The notes: generated by a model not told the origin, from the sequence alone. Shown: positions 48,835 to 58,025, counted from the stretch's first letter. The stretch: 64,000 nt of DNA from Pseudomonas putida (GCF_009883635.2 NZ_CP026115.2:4526001-4590000), one strand, 5' to 3'. Program-made: numbers and translations.

Positions 48835-49458
48835 ATGAAAAACGTCTATGTCCATGACCCTGACTCTTCCTTCTATGCTGAATGCTGGTGGCAGCTATCG
48901 AGCACGCCCCTGAGCCTGGAAAGTTGGGACTTCGCCACGCCGCAGCTGGCGCCGATCTGGGTGCAGTTCTACAGTGGCGATGGTGAGGATGGCTGGGTGC
49001 GCACTGAGCCCGAGGGCGCGAAAATTGCCTCGTCCAAGGCTCCGATAAGGAGCCTGGCAACGCACGTCCGTTGCGTGATGCTATGGTTTGGCCTGTACCG
49101 CAGAGGGGTCCAGGAATACTACGAAATTCGCCCCGTGGACGATAAGTTCCAGAGACGGCAGTTTCTCATGGAGGATGACAACCTTGCGGGATACGTCGGG
49201 ATGTATGACTGTGCCCACGATGCCGGGCAGGAACGGGTGATCGAAAACTGGTATCACCGTTCCCGGATGTGGCGCATCGAGGGGTTGTCCTCTTTGGGGC
49301 TGGTACAGAATCAACTCGTGTGCAATTTGCGCTTCATTGCACCTAGCGGCTACCCGATGAACCGTTACAAGCAGTTCGGTCGCCCCTACTTGTATACCGG
49401 TGGTGGCACACCAGGACGGGTCTCCATGAAAATCATCCACAAAGGCCCACGCCCTTGA
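48835..49458 (+). CDS. unrecognised 207-residue protein
   Basis: The product starts MKNVYVHDPDSSFYAECWWQ and is rich in aromatic residues (Trp, Tyr, Phe) and charged pairs. It has no signal peptide, no membrane segment and no motif I can assign. The 48835-49458 stretch looks less GC-rich, with less biased codons than its neighbours, by eye. It sits alone between the DUF1289 gene and queD, genes I recall as adjacent in KT2440, so it may be an insertion. The ATG has AGGTAGCGAGCC upstream. It ends three bases from convergent queD. Confidence 0.6.
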   Translation: MKNVYVHDPDSSFYAECWWQLSSTPLSLESWDFATPQLAPIWVQFYSGDGEDGWVRTEPEGAKIASSKAPIRSLATHVRCVMLWFGLYRRGVQEYYEIRPVDDKFQRRQFLMEDDNLAGYVGMYDCAHDAGQERVIENWYHRSRMWRIEGLSSLGLVQNQLVCNLRFIAPSGYPMNRYKQFGRPYLYTGGGTPGRVSMKIIHKGPRP

Positions 49459-49461
49459 GTA

Positions 49462-49824
49462 TCAGTCGCCGGTATATTCGCAACCGCTGGTGCAGGTTTC
49501 GTGGATGCGCACTTTCGACAGTTCCGGCATCAGTGGTTTGACCTGATCCCAGATCCACTTGGCGATCACTTCGCTGGTGGGGTTTTCCAGGCCTGGGATG
49601 TCGTTCAGGTAGTTATGGTCCAACTGCTCGTAGATCGGCTTGAAGATCGCCTTGACCTCGGCGAAGTCGCGGATCCAGCCAGTGTGCGGGTCAAGCGGGC
49701 CGGTAAGGTGCAGGCCGACCTTGAACGAGTGGCCGTGCAGGCGGCCGCACTTGTGCCCTTCAGGGACGTGGGGCAGGCGGTGGGCCGATTCGAATGTAAA
49801 TTCCTTGAAGATTTCCACTGTCAT
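49462..49824 (-). CDS. queD: QueD, 6-carboxy-5,6,7,8-tetrahydropterin synthase
   Basis: It converts dihydroneopterin triphosphate to carboxytetrahydropterin for queuosine and 7-deazapurine synthesis. The 120-residue product has the zinc histidines in ESAHRL (His15) and RLHGHSF (His30 and His32 region), the catalytic Cys in [17 protein letters not shown]-like [31 protein letters not shown] and the C-terminal [10 protein letters not shown]. The ATG at 49824 fits the family length. Confidence 0.94.
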   Translation of the reverse strand: MTVEIFKEFTFESAHRLPHVPEGHKCGRLHGHSFKVGLHLTGPLDPHTGWIRDFAEVKAIFKPIYEQLDHNYLNDIPGLENPTSEVIAKWIWDQVKPLMPELSKVRIHETCTSGCEYTGD

Positions 49825-49869
49825 AACTCTGCGTGAATCAATAATGCGCGCAGTCTACCAGCATGGCCG

Positions 49870-50949
49870 CTACAAGGCTTGCAGGCGTTCGTGCAACCGC
49901 CCGGTGGCGATCAGTTCGAGCAACTCGTCACCCAGCCGCTGGCTTTCGGCAATGGCCTTGTACCAGTAGCGCTTGCGGCTCGGCGCATCGCCCATGAAGC
50001 GCTTGAAGTCGTTGCGGTCCGGCAGCTTGCCGAAGGGCAGCGCGGCCAGGTACTGCGGCGAGGGGGTCATCAGCAGCACGTTCTGCAGGCGCGTGGCATC
50101 GCCCTTGCGCCAGGGCAGCGCCTTGTCGAACCAGCCGGGCACCACCTTGTCGGTAAAGTGCGGGTACAGCACCAGGTCGTCGCCACGGTAGGGCAGGTCG
50201 AGATGGTAGTCGAGCAGGCCGCCGTCGCGATAGGTGCCAGCACCGGCGCCGGGGATGTCACGCACGCCTTCCATCACCATCGGGATCGAGCCCGAGGCGA
50301 GCAGGGCCTGGCGCAAGTTGGCCAGGTCCAGTGGCAGGCAGCGTGAAGGGAAATCGGTCAGCGCATCAAGCGGCGGCGCGCTGCGCTCATCATGCAGGAT
50401 GATCCGTTCAAAATGCCGGGCAAGGCGCGAGCGCCCCAGCAAGTTGCTGGCGATAACCGAGCCCAGGCCCATGCCCAGGCGGCCACGGTGGTCGTGCGCG
50501 AGCTGGCCGTGGCTCTTCACCACCAGGATGTTCAGGCGGTAGTGCGGGTTGGCGAGGATCTGCCCGTCGCGGCCCTGCAGCAGGTCGTCAAGCATGCGCT
50601 GGCAACTGCGGCTGATCTCGGCGGGAGTGACGCCCTTGGCGAAGTCCTGTTCGGTATACAGTTCGCCCAGGCGGCGGATGCCGGCGACCGGTTCGTCTAG
50701 GCAAGCGCTGGCGAAGCGCCAGGAGCCGATCGAGGCGCCGATCAGTGCGCGTTGCCGCGGTGCCGAAGGCAGCCATTCGCCGAACAGTGCCAGGTCCAGG
50801 CCCTGGATGCCTAAAGGCTTGGGCCCGCCCGCCGCACCTGGCAGCACGCCCACATCGGCCGCCTGCAGGCCACGCTCGCGAATCCGCTGCAGCGCGCGCT
50901 GGCCAGCCTTGAAGGTGAGTGCAGGGAATTTGATGTGAATGGCGCTCAT
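49870..50949 (-). CDS. patatin-like phospholipase family protein
   Basis: The 359-residue product has the nucleophile motif GASIG (LIGASIGSWRFA, about residue 94), an early glycine loop VLPGAAGGPKPLG, and the second catalytic motif DGG in TYRDGGLLDYH. These are the elements of a patatin Ser-Asp dyad, and MVMEGVRDIPG precedes the Asp. It shows little resemblance to the other patatin at 11603. The ATG at 50949 is taken from where the conserved part begins; the frame is open to 51015. Substrate unknown. It is divergent from the PepSY operon. Confidence 0.75.
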   Translation of the reverse strand: MSAIHIKFPALTFKAGQRALQRIRERGLQAADVGVLPGAAGGPKPLGIQGLDLALFGEWLPSAPRQRALIGASIGSWRFASACLDEPVAGIRRLGELYTEQDFAKGVTPAEISRSCQRMLDDLLQGRDGQILANPHYRLNILVVKSHGQLAHDHRGRLGMGLGSVIASNLLGRSRLARHFERIILHDERSAPPLDALTDFPSRCLPLDLANLRQALLASGSIPMVMEGVRDIPGAGAGTYRDGGLLDYHLDLPYRGDDLVLYPHFTDKVVPGWFDKALPWRKGDATRLQNVLLMTPSPQYLAALPFGKLPDRNDFKRFMGDAPSRKRYWYKAIAESQRLGDELLELIATGRLHERLQAL

Positions 50950-51101
50950 GACGGATCTCGCAAGTAACAAGGCGGTCATTATAGGGGCTTGATAGCGCTG
51001 CAGCTGCGCTATCATGGCGCCAGCTGTTTTCAGGTTGAATTAAGGACCGCTGGTTAGTCTTAACCCCGTAGACAACTTGAACCTCGCTCAGGAGAGCCAC
51101 C

Positions 51102-51410
51102 ATGAAAACCTTGACTGCCCTGTTCACCGCCGCTGCCCTTGCCTTGGGCGCCAATGCCGCTTTCGCCAAGGACGTCCAGCCCGACGAAGTGGTCAAACTG
51201 GTCAATGCCAAGACCATCAAGTCGCTGGACGAACTCAAGGCCACCGCCGTGGCCAAGCACCCTGGTGCCACCGTCACCGATTCGGAGCTGGAAGACGAGT
51301 ACGGCCGCTACATCTACAAGGTCGAACTGCGCGACACGCAGAATGTCGAGTGGGATGTCGACCTGGATGCCAAGACCGGCGAAGTGCTGAAGGACGCGCG
51401 GGACAGCTGA
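51102..51410 (+). CDS. exported PepSY-domain protein 1
   Basis: The 102-residue product has a signal peptide (1-22, AFA) and one small PepSY-like domain (VVKLVNAKTIKSLDELKATA, ELEDEYGRYIYKVELRD, WDVDLDAKTGEVLKDA). PepSY domains are thought to regulate or inhibit partner proteins in the envelope. GGAGAGCCACC precedes the ATG. Its stop overlaps the start of the second PepSY gene (TGATG), and a two-component system follows, so a periplasmic accessory role to the sensor kinase is likely. Confidence 0.85.
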   Translation: MKTLTALFTAAALALGANAAFAKDVQPDEVVKLVNAKTIKSLDELKATAVAKHPGATVTDSELEDEYGRYIYKVELRDTQNVEWDVDLDAKTGEVLKDARDS

Positions 51411-51724
51411 TGATCCATTTACCCCGGCCGGCACGATACCTGGCGCTGTCGTTGCTGGCCGTGTGTTCCCTGGCCGTTGCCCGCGACCTGGACCAGGACG
51501 AAGCCCTGAAACTGCGCCAGAAGGGCGTCATCCTGCCGCTCGAGCAACTGCTGGAAACCGCCCTGGGGCGTTACCCCGGGGCGCGTCTGCTGGAGGCCGA
51601 GCTGGAAGAAGACGACGGCCGCTACGAATATGAAGTCGAGCTGCTGACTGACGACGGCGTGGTGCGCGAGATCAAGCTCGATGCCAGCAGCGGTGCCCTG
51701 CTCAAAGACGAGGAAGACGACTGA
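51410..51724 (+). CDS. exported PepSY-domain protein 2
   Basis: The 104-residue product is paralogous to the preceding protein: signal peptide to about residue 24 (VAR), then [38 protein letters not shown] and [19 protein letters not shown]. Its tail is more acidic. Such acidic periplasmic surfaces could bind divalent cations or cationic peptides, an inference. It overlaps the upstream gene by one base and ends one base before the response regulator start. Confidence 0.85.
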   Translation: MIHLPRPARYLALSLLAVCSLAVARDLDQDEALKLRQKGVILPLEQLLETALGRYPGARLLEAELEEDDGRYEYEVELLTDDGVVREIKLDASSGALLKDEEDD

Positions 51725-51725
51725 C

Positions 51726-52394
51726 ATGCGCCTGCTGCTTGTCGAAGACAACGTGCCCCTGGCCGACGAACTGACCACCAGCCTGCAGCGCCAGGGCTAT
51801 GCCGTAGACTGGCTGGCCGATGGCCGAGACGCGGTGTATCAGGGCCAGAGCGAACCCTATGACCTGATCATCCTCGACCTCGGCCTGCCGGGCTTGCCGG
51901 GCCTGGAAGTGCTGGCGCAGTGGCGTGGGGGCGGCCTGGCCACGCCAGTGCTGATCCTGACGGCGCGCGGGTCGTGGGCAGAACGGATCGAAGGCCTGAA
52001 AGCCGGGGCCGACGACTACCTGAGCAAGCCCTTTCACCCCGAGGAATTGCAGCTGCGCATTCAGGCGCTGCTGCGTCGCGCCCGGGGCCTGGCCAATCAA
52101 CCCACGCTGGAAGCTGCAGGCCTGCACCTGGATGAAAGCCGCCAGTGCGTGAACCGCGATGGTGTCGACGTCCAGCTGACGGCGGCGGAATTTCGCCTGT
52201 TGCGCTATTTCATGCTGCACCCGCAGCAGATCCTGTCCAAGAGCCACCTGGCCGAGCACCTGTACGACGGCGAGACCGAACGCGATTCCAATGTGCTGGA
52301 GGTGCACGTCAATCACCTGCGGCGCAAGCTGGGCCGCAGCGTCATCGAGACGCGCCGCGGGCAGGGCTACCTCTATGCCGGGAGCGGTGGATGA
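51726..52394 (+). CDS. OmpR/PhoP-type response regulator
   Basis: The 222-residue regulator has a receiver with Asp51 ([13 protein letters not shown]), acidic pocket ED at 7-8 and Lys101 ([12 protein letters not shown]), and a C-terminal winged helix (about 126-220) with [16 protein letters not shown] and [15 protein letters not shown]. It overlaps the sensor kinase gene by four bases (ATGA). Targets are unknown; the preceding PepSY genes may be autoregulated targets. Confidence 0.92.
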   Translation: MRLLLVEDNVPLADELTTSLQRQGYAVDWLADGRDAVYQGQSEPYDLIILDLGLPGLPGLEVLAQWRGGGLATPVLILTARGSWAERIEGLKAGADDYLSKPFHPEELQLRIQALLRRARGLANQPTLEAAGLHLDESRQCVNRDGVDVQLTAAEFRLLRYFMLHPQQILSKSHLAEHLYDGETERDSNVLEVHVNHLRRKLGRSVIETRRGQGYLYAGSGG

Positions 52395-53710
52395 AGTCCA
52401 TCCAGGCGCGCCTGAGCCTGGGCCTGGTCGCCGTGCTGGTGGTGGTCGGCGTGGTGCTTGCGCAGCTCACGTTGTGGCTGTTCGAAGCGGGTTTGCAACG
52501 TTACCTGGAAAACGGCCTGCGCAAGGAGAGCGAGAACCTGCTGGTGGCCTTGGTGCGCGGGCCTAACGGCCTGCAACTGGATGAGCGGCGCATCTCCGCT
52601 GCTTACCAGCGGCCTTTCTCGGGTTACTACTTCCGTATCGATTTCGAGCAGGGCACCTGGCGCTCGCGCTCGCTGTGGGATCTGGACATGCCCAGGCCGG
52701 CTGCGCCTGGCTTGTCAGATAGCCACGAGCTGGGCCCGGAAGGGCAGCAACTGCTGGCCCTGCGCGCCGATTACCGGCGTTTGGGCCAGGACATCTCGAT
52801 CAGCGTGGCGCAAGACTACTCGCCAGTGCGTGAGGGCTTTCGTCGTCTGCAGCAGATCGGCCTGGGCATGGGCCTGGTGGCGTTGCTGATCGTGCTGGTG
52901 CTGCAGCGCTTCACCGTGACCCGTTCGCTGCGCCCGCTGGAGCGCGCGCGCCAGCAGATCGCCCAGTTGCAACAAGGCCAGCGCTCTCAGCTCGATGCCG
53001 AGGTGCCCAGCGAGCTGGCACCGCTGGTGGACCAGATCAACCACTTGCTCAGCCACACCGAAGACAGCCTGCGCCGCTCGCGCAATGCCCTGGGCAACCT
53101 CGGCCATGCACTGAAGACACCGCTGGCGGTGCTGCTCAGCCTGGCATCCAGCGAACGCTTGCAAGACCTTCCAGAGGTGCAGGCGCAGCTGCGTGAGCAG
53201 CTGGAGCAGATCCAGCAGCGCCTGGCCCGTGAGCTGAACCGGGCGCGCCTGGCGGGCGATGCCTTGCCGGGGGCACAGTTCGATTGTGATGCCGAGCTGC
53301 CGGGCTTGCTGGCGACCTTGGGCATGATCCATGGCGAAGGCTTGCTGCTCGCGCGCGATATGCCGCCGGGGCTGCTGCTGCCGTGGGATCGCGAAGACGT
53401 GCTGGAGCTGCTCGGCAACCTGCTGGACAACGCCTGCAAATGGGCCGACAGCGAAGTGCGGCTGGGGATTGCGCCGACGGCCGAGGGGTATCGGTTGTGG
53501 GTCGATGATGATGGTCCTGGCATTCCCGAAAACCGGCGCCTGCAGGTGCTGGAGCGTGGCTCGCGGCTGGATGAGCAGGTCGATGGGCATGGGCTGGGGC
53601 TGGGGATCGTGCGCGACATCGTCGAGGCCTGGGGCGGGCAGCTGACATTGTTGGAAAGTGCCTTGGGCGGGTTGCGGGTAAGCATCGAGCTACCGCGCAA
53701 GGCTCGCTAG
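52391..53710 (+). CDS. PhoQ-like sensor histidine kinase
   Basis: The 439-residue inner-membrane kinase has TM1 at about 9-29, a periplasmic sensor region of about 125 residues, TM2 at about 155-171, a HAMP segment, and the H-box [15 protein letters not shown] with His239, close to the PhoQ H-box. An ATPase domain follows with [18 protein letters not shown] and GHGLGLGI. The periplasmic part is too short for confident domain naming. Its operon suggests sensing of an envelope or cation signal with the two PepSY proteins. Confidence 0.92.
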   Translation: MKSIQARLSLGLVAVLVVVGVVLAQLTLWLFEAGLQRYLENGLRKESENLLVALVRGPNGLQLDERRISAAYQRPFSGYYFRIDFEQGTWRSRSLWDLDMPRPAAPGLSDSHELGPEGQQLLALRADYRRLGQDISISVAQDYSPVREGFRRLQQIGLGMGLVALLIVLVLQRFTVTRSLRPLERARQQIAQLQQGQRSQLDAEVPSELAPLVDQINHLLSHTEDSLRRSRNALGNLGHALKTPLAVLLSLASSERLQDLPEVQAQLREQLEQIQQRLARELNRARLAGDALPGAQFDCDAELPGLLATLGMIHGEGLLLARDMPPGLLLPWDREDVLELLGNLLDNACKWADSEVRLGIAPTAEGYRLWVDDDGPGIPENRRLQVLERGSRLDEQVDGHGLGLGIVRDIVEAWGGQLTLLESALGGLRVSIELPRKAR

Positions 53711-53819
53711 CGCCGGGGCCGCTTCGCGCCCCTCATGGCCAGATCAGCACTGCAAAAAAATTGCAGTACAGCCGCATTTTTTTGAATTAGCCCTATCTTC
53801 CCCCGCCCGGCACAATCCC

Positions 53820-53926
53820 CGCACGAAACCCTGCGGTTTCCATCTCTCCACGGACGGAGCCCCTTGAGCTATTGCATCCGCAATGCGAGGCCCAGGCCAC
53901 TTCGGCTGGGCTTTCTTTTTAATCAA
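53820..53926 (+). ncRNA. candidate structured leader or small RNA ending in a terminator, upstream of the HPP gene
   Basis: Four successive hairpins are visible: GAAACC/GGTTTC with loop CTGC (53825-53840), CTCC/GGAG with loop ACGGAC (53846-53859), ATTGC/GCAAT with loop ATCC (53871-53884), and CCCAGGCC/GGC-TGGG followed by CTTTCTTTTT (53890-53920). The last looks like an intrinsic terminator only 30 bases before the HPP start codon. This is the arrangement of a riboswitch, an attenuator or a short independent RNA. I do not recognise the class. Confidence 0.45.
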
Positions 53927-53952
53927 AAAAACTACAGATCCCGATTACCTAA

Positions 53953-55101
53953 ATGTCTGCCATGCGTTCCGAAAGTCGTCTGCAGCGGCTGTTGCCAGCG
54001 CCCCTGAATATCCCCCCCAAACAATGGTTGCGTGCCGGTATCGGCGCGTTGCTTGGCCTTTTCCTCGCCGGCTGGCTGACCAGCCTGGCCTATGGCCCGG
54101 GCATTGCCCTGCACTTGCTCGGCCCGTTGGCTGCCTCGGCGGTGCTGGTGTTCGCCGTGCATTCCGGGCCCTTGGCGCAGCCGTGGCCCGTGCTCGGCAG
54201 TTATGCCCTGGCAACTGCGGTCGGCCTGGCCATGCGCCAGGGCTTCGGCCCTGAACTGTGGGTGGCGGCCGCTGCCCTAGGGGTTTCGATCCTGGTGATG
54301 TGCCTGCTGCGTTGCCTGCACCCACCCGGAGGTGGTGTGGCGGTGAGCGCGGTACTGGCAGACCCGGGGCTGACGGCCATGGGTGATCATCTGCTTGAAC
54401 CGGTGCTGCTCAACGCACTGATCCTGGTGGCCGTGGCCGTGATCTACAACCGCCTCACCGGCGTGCACTATCCGAAAGGCGTGGCACCGCGCAAAGACTT
54501 GCACCACACCCACGACCCGCTGCCCAGCGAGCGCGTGGGCGTCAGTGGCGCCGACCTGGATCAGGCTCTGGAAGAGCTGGGTGAATTTGTCGACGTCACC
54601 CGCGACGAGTTGGAGCGCATCATCCTAGCCACCGAGCAGCACGCGCTGCAGCGCAGCCTCGGCGGCATCACTGCCGGGGCGGTGATGTCCCGCGACGTAC
54701 AGTTCGCTTCGCCGCAGACCACCCTGGAGCAGGCCTGGAAAATGCTCGCCGACCACCACCTGAAAACCTTGCCGGTGCTGCAGCAGGGCAGGCTGGTAGG
54801 CATTGTCAGCCTCAGTGACCTGGTCGGCCCGGCGATGCAGCGCGGCCAGTTCAGCTGGCGTGGCCTGTTCGGCCGCAAGGCGGTGCGCATGGAACAGGTG
54901 ATGAGCCGGCGGGTGGTCAGCGTCAGCAGCCAGCATCCGCTCGAGCGCCTGCTGCCGCTGCTGTGCGAGCAGGGACTGCACTGCCTGCCGGTGCTCGATG
55001 GCGAGCAATTGGTAGGCGTGGTCACCCAGACCGACCTGATTGCCGGCCTCAAGCGCCAGTTGCTCAGTGCTGCCTCAGATAACCGGGTCCCAGCGTTGTG
55101 A
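53953..55101 (+). CDS. HPP-family membrane protein with C-terminal CBS pair
   Basis: The 382-residue product has four to five membrane helices in the first 165 residues with the family motif CLHPPGGGVAVSAVLADPG, then a cytosolic region and two CBS motifs (about 235-300: GAVMSRDVQFASPQTTLEQA, TLPVLQQGRLVGIVSLSDL; about 315-370: VMSRRVVSVSSQHPL, CLPVLDGEQLVGVVTQTDL). HPP proteins have been linked to nitrite transport in plants and cyanobacteria, and CBS pairs bind adenine nucleotides. The ATG at 53953 lacks a ribosome-binding site, as does the one at 53962. The gene's last 27 bases overlap the convergent LysR gene. Confidence 0.82.
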   Translation: MSAMRSESRLQRLLPAPLNIPPKQWLRAGIGALLGLFLAGWLTSLAYGPGIALHLLGPLAASAVLVFAVHSGPLAQPWPVLGSYALATAVGLAMRQGFGPELWVAAAALGVSILVMCLLRCLHPPGGGVAVSAVLADPGLTAMGDHLLEPVLLNALILVAVAVIYNRLTGVHYPKGVAPRKDLHHTHDPLPSERVGVSGADLDQALEELGEFVDVTRDELERIILATEQHALQRSLGGITAGAVMSRDVQFASPQTTLEQAWKMLADHHLKTLPVLQQGRLVGIVSLSDLVGPAMQRGQFSWRGLFGRKAVRMEQVMSRRVVSVSSQHPLERLLPLLCEQGLHCLPVLDGEQLVGVVTQTDLIAGLKRQLLSAASDNRVPAL

Positions 55102-55941
55102 CCAATCGCTGGCGCCAGCTGCTACCAGTTGGCGCAACACCGCGAAGGCCTGCTGCAGGGCTTCGCTGTCGCGCTTGCGCGGGTAGACCAGGTAGGTCGG
55201 GTAGGTGAATTCCGGCGCCTGTGGCACGCGCTCGAACACGCCGGTCTCCAGGTAGGCCTGCACCACGCGGGTACGAAAATAGCCGCTGCCACCCTGGTCG
55301 AGGATGAACTGCAGGGCCAACGGCCCGAGGTTGAAGCTGAGCGCCGGGCGTGCGCAGTCGGGCAGGGCGGCGTCATGCTGGCGGCGGAAGGCTTCGCCCC
55401 AGTCGATGTAGATGTACGGCTCGGGTTGATCGACCCGGCGCACGCGGATCAGCTTCTCTTCCATCAACTGCTCCACCTGCAGCCCTGGGCCGTAGGTGGG
55501 CTGGTACACCAGTGCGGCGTCGAGCAGGCCCATCTCCACCTTGCGCAGCAACGACTCGCCATCGCTCACCTCGCTGCGGATGGCATGGCTGGGCAGCTCG
55601 CGGTGCAGGGCACCGACCCAGTCGAGCAACATCGGGTTGCCCAGGCTCACCTCCGCGCCCACATGCAACACCTGCTGGCAGCCTTCGGGCAGTGGCAGGT
55701 CGCGACGTGCCGCTTCCCAGGTCTGCACCAGCTGGTTGGCGTAGCTGACGAAGGCCTCACCGTCACTGGTCAGGCTGGCCCCGTTGCGGCTGCGCACGAA
55801 CAGTTGGCAGCCCAGTTGCTGCTCCAGGCGTTGCACGCGGGCGGTGATGGCGGTCTGCGACACGAACAGGCGTTCGGCGGCGGCGACCAGGCTGCCGCAA
55901 CGCACGATTTCCAGGAAGGTTCGGGCCTGATCGATGTCCAT
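55075..55941 (-). CDS. LysR-family regulator, divergent from prpE
   Basis: The 288-residue LysR regulator has the N-terminal HTH MDIDQARTFLEIVRCGSLVAAAERLFVSQTAITARVQRLEQ (residues 1-41 region) and a two-lobe effector domain (about 90-285). It is transcribed away from the acyl-CoA ligase gene across a 180-base gap with a perfect palindrome, so control of that ligase and of itself is the natural guess. The effector is unknown. Its 3' end overlaps the HPP gene by 27 bases on the opposite strand. Confidence 0.88.
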   Translation of the reverse strand: MDIDQARTFLEIVRCGSLVAAAERLFVSQTAITARVQRLEQQLGCQLFVRSRNGASLTSDGEAFVSYANQLVQTWEAARRDLPLPEGCQQVLHVGAEVSLGNPMLLDWVGALHRELPSHAIRSEVSDGESLLRKVEMGLLDAALVYQPTYGPGLQVEQLMEEKLIRVRRVDQPEPYIYIDWGEAFRRQHDAALPDCARPALSFNLGPLALQFILDQGGSGYFRTRVVQAYLETGVFERVPQAPEFTYPTYLVYPRKRDSEALQQAFAVLRQLVAAGASDWSQRWDPVI

Positions 55942-56012
55942 GAGCTGCTCTGTGGCGGGAAGGGCGGCCTATTCTAGAGGCTTTGCACTGTTGTGGGGCA
56001 TTTTTGCCTTGT

Positions 56013-56026
56013 CTGCAAATTTGCAG
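56013..56026. promoter_or_regulatory. candidate LysR operator, 14-bp perfect palindrome
   Basis: CTGCAAATTTGCAG lies midway between the divergent LysR and ligase genes. It has an AT-rich centre and T/A-bounded half-sites as expected for LysR-type binding boxes. Confidence 0.5.
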
Positions 56027-56121
56027 GTCCGTTGTGACTTTAGTCCCATGGCGGCCCCGGTGTGGCGGGCCATACTCACTATTCGCCCTTCAATAACAAC
56101 AAGTACCGGGTTTTCATCGAC

Positions 56122-58011
56122 ATGACCTATCAGCACAGCTACGCCCAATCCATTGCCGACCCTGCTGCCTTCTGGGCCGAACAGGCCGAATCCCTGGCCT
56201 GGTACCGCAAGCCCTCGCTGACCCTGCAGGACAACCCCGACGGCACCCACCGCTGGTTTGCCGACGGCCGCCTGAACAGCTGTTACCTGGCCCTCGATCG
56301 GCAGATCGAACTGGGCCGCGGCGAGCAGCTGGCGCTGATCTACGACTCCCCCGTGACCGGTGTGCAGCAGGCCTTCACCTACCATCAGCTGCGCGACGAA
56401 GTGGCACGCCTGGCCGGCCTGCTGCGGCAGCTGGGCGTGGGCAAGGGCGACGGGGTGATCATCTACATGCCGATGGTGCCCCAGGCGGCCATGGCCATGC
56501 TCGCCTGCGCGCGGATCGGCGCGGTGCACTCAGTGGTGTTCGGTGGCTTTGCCGCCAACGAGCTGGCACTGCGCATCGATGATGCCCGGCCGGCGTTGTT
56601 GCTCACCGCGTCCTGTGGCCTGGAGTTCGACCGGGTGATCGAGTACAAGCCGCTGGTTGACCGCGCCCTGCAGGTGGCCCGCCATCAGCCCCGCAACGTG
56701 CTGGTGCTGCAACGGCCCCAGGCCCGTGCGCAGCTGCAGGCAGGCCGTGACCTGGACTGGCAGCAGGCGCTGGCCAGTGCCGAGCCGGTGGCACCCGTCG
56801 AGCTGGATGCCGGCGACCCGCTGTACATCATGTATACCTCCGGAACCACCGGCAAACCCAAGGGCATCGTCCGCGAAAATGGTGGCAACGCGGTCGCGCT
56901 GTGCTACGCGATGCGTCATATCTACGGCATGCAGGCTGGGGATGTGTGGTGGGGCATTTCCGATGTCGGCTGGGTGGTCGGCCATTCGCTGATCGTCTAC
57001 GGGCCGCTGATGAGCGGCTGCACCACGGTGTTCTATGAAGGCAAGCCGATCCGCACGCCGGACGCTTCGGCGTACTGGCGGGTAGTCGAGCAGTATCAGG
57101 TCAATGCCTTGTTCTGCGCGCCGACCGCCATGCGAGCGATCCGCAAGGAAGACCCGGATGGCGAGCTGATCCGCAAGCATGACCTGAGCTCGTTGCGCCA
57201 GTTGTTCCTGGCTGGGGAAAAGCTCGATTCCAGCACCCATGAATGGCTGGAACGGGTCACCGGCAAACCGGTGCACGACCACTGGTGGCAGACCGAAACC
57301 GGCTGGCCGGTCACCGCGCCTTGCGTGGGGCTGGAGGGCAGTGCTGCGCGGCCGGGATCGAGCAACCGCGCGGTGCCGGGTTATCACGTGCGCGTGCTGG
57401 ATGATGACGGGCATCTGCTGGGCCCTGATCAGCAAGGCTCCATCGTCATCGCCCTGCCGCTGCCGCCCGGGTGCAGCCAGACCCTGTGGGGCGATCATGA
57501 TCGCTACCTGCAGGCGTACTTGCAGACCTACCCGGGTTACTACCACACCGGTGACGGCGGCTACCTGGATGAAGAGGGCTTCGTCTATATCATGGGCCGC
57601 ACCGACGACGTGATAAACGTCTCAGGGCATCGGCTGTCCACGGGTGAAATGGAAGACCTGGTCGCCCGCCATCCGGCAGTGGCCGAATGCGCGGTGATCG
57701 GCGTGCATGACGAGATCAAGGGCCAGGTGCCGCTGGCGCTGGTGGTGCTCAAGGATGGCGAGGGCATTGCCGAGGCACAGTTGCTGGTGGAATTGGTGGG
57801 CAGCGTGCGTGAGGAAATCGGCGCGCTGGCGTGCTTCAACCGGGTGCGGCTGGTGAAGCGCTTGCCCAAGACGCGCTCGGGGAAAATCCTGCGGGCGGTG
57901 CTGCGCAAGATTGCCGATGGGCAGGCGTATGTGCCGCCTTCGACCCTGGATGACCCGGCTGTGCTGGGGGAGATCGAGGTGGTGCTGGCGGATCTGCCCA
58001 GGGCTGGCTGA
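56122..58011 (+). CDS. prpE: propionate-CoA ligase (AMP-forming)
   Basis: It activates propionate to propionyl-CoA through an acyl-adenylate. The 629-residue ANL enzyme has the P-loop YTSGTTGKPKGIVREN, HDHWWQTETGWP, TGDGGYLDEEGFVYIMGRTDDVINVSGHR and the catalytic Lys588 in KTRSGKILR. Length and motifs fit PrpE better than the longer (about 650-residue) acetyl-CoA synthetases, though the two are close. It would feed the methylcitrate operon at 37-45 kb. The ATG at 56122 starts the homology; no strong ribosome-binding site is visible. Confidence 0.85.
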   Translation: MTYQHSYAQSIADPAAFWAEQAESLAWYRKPSLTLQDNPDGTHRWFADGRLNSCYLALDRQIELGRGEQLALIYDSPVTGVQQAFTYHQLRDEVARLAGLLRQLGVGKGDGVIIYMPMVPQAAMAMLACARIGAVHSVVFGGFAANELALRIDDARPALLLTASCGLEFDRVIEYKPLVDRALQVARHQPRNVLVLQRPQARAQLQAGRDLDWQQALASAEPVAPVELDAGDPLYIMYTSGTTGKPKGIVRENGGNAVALCYAMRHIYGMQAGDVWWGISDVGWVVGHSLIVYGPLMSGCTTVFYEGKPIRTPDASAYWRVVEQYQVNALFCAPTAMRAIRKEDPDGELIRKHDLSSLRQLFLAGEKLDSSTHEWLERVTGKPVHDHWWQTETGWPVTAPCVGLEGSAARPGSSNRAVPGYHVRVLDDDGHLLGPDQQGSIVIALPLPPGCSQTLWGDHDRYLQAYLQTYPGYYHTGDGGYLDEEGFVYIMGRTDDVINVSGHRLSTGEMEDLVARHPAVAECAVIGVHDEIKGQVPLALVVLKDGEGIAEAQLLVELVGSVREEIGALACFNRVRLVKRLPKTRSGKILRAVLRKIADGQAYVPPSTLDDPAVLGEIEVVLADLPRAG

Positions 58012-58025
58012 TGGGTTGACCTGTT

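Noticed and set aside
53715..53732. GGGGC-CGC hairpin just after the sensor kinase gene as a terminator
   Set aside because: The stem has a bulge and no T-run. I could not separate it from chance GC-rich folding.
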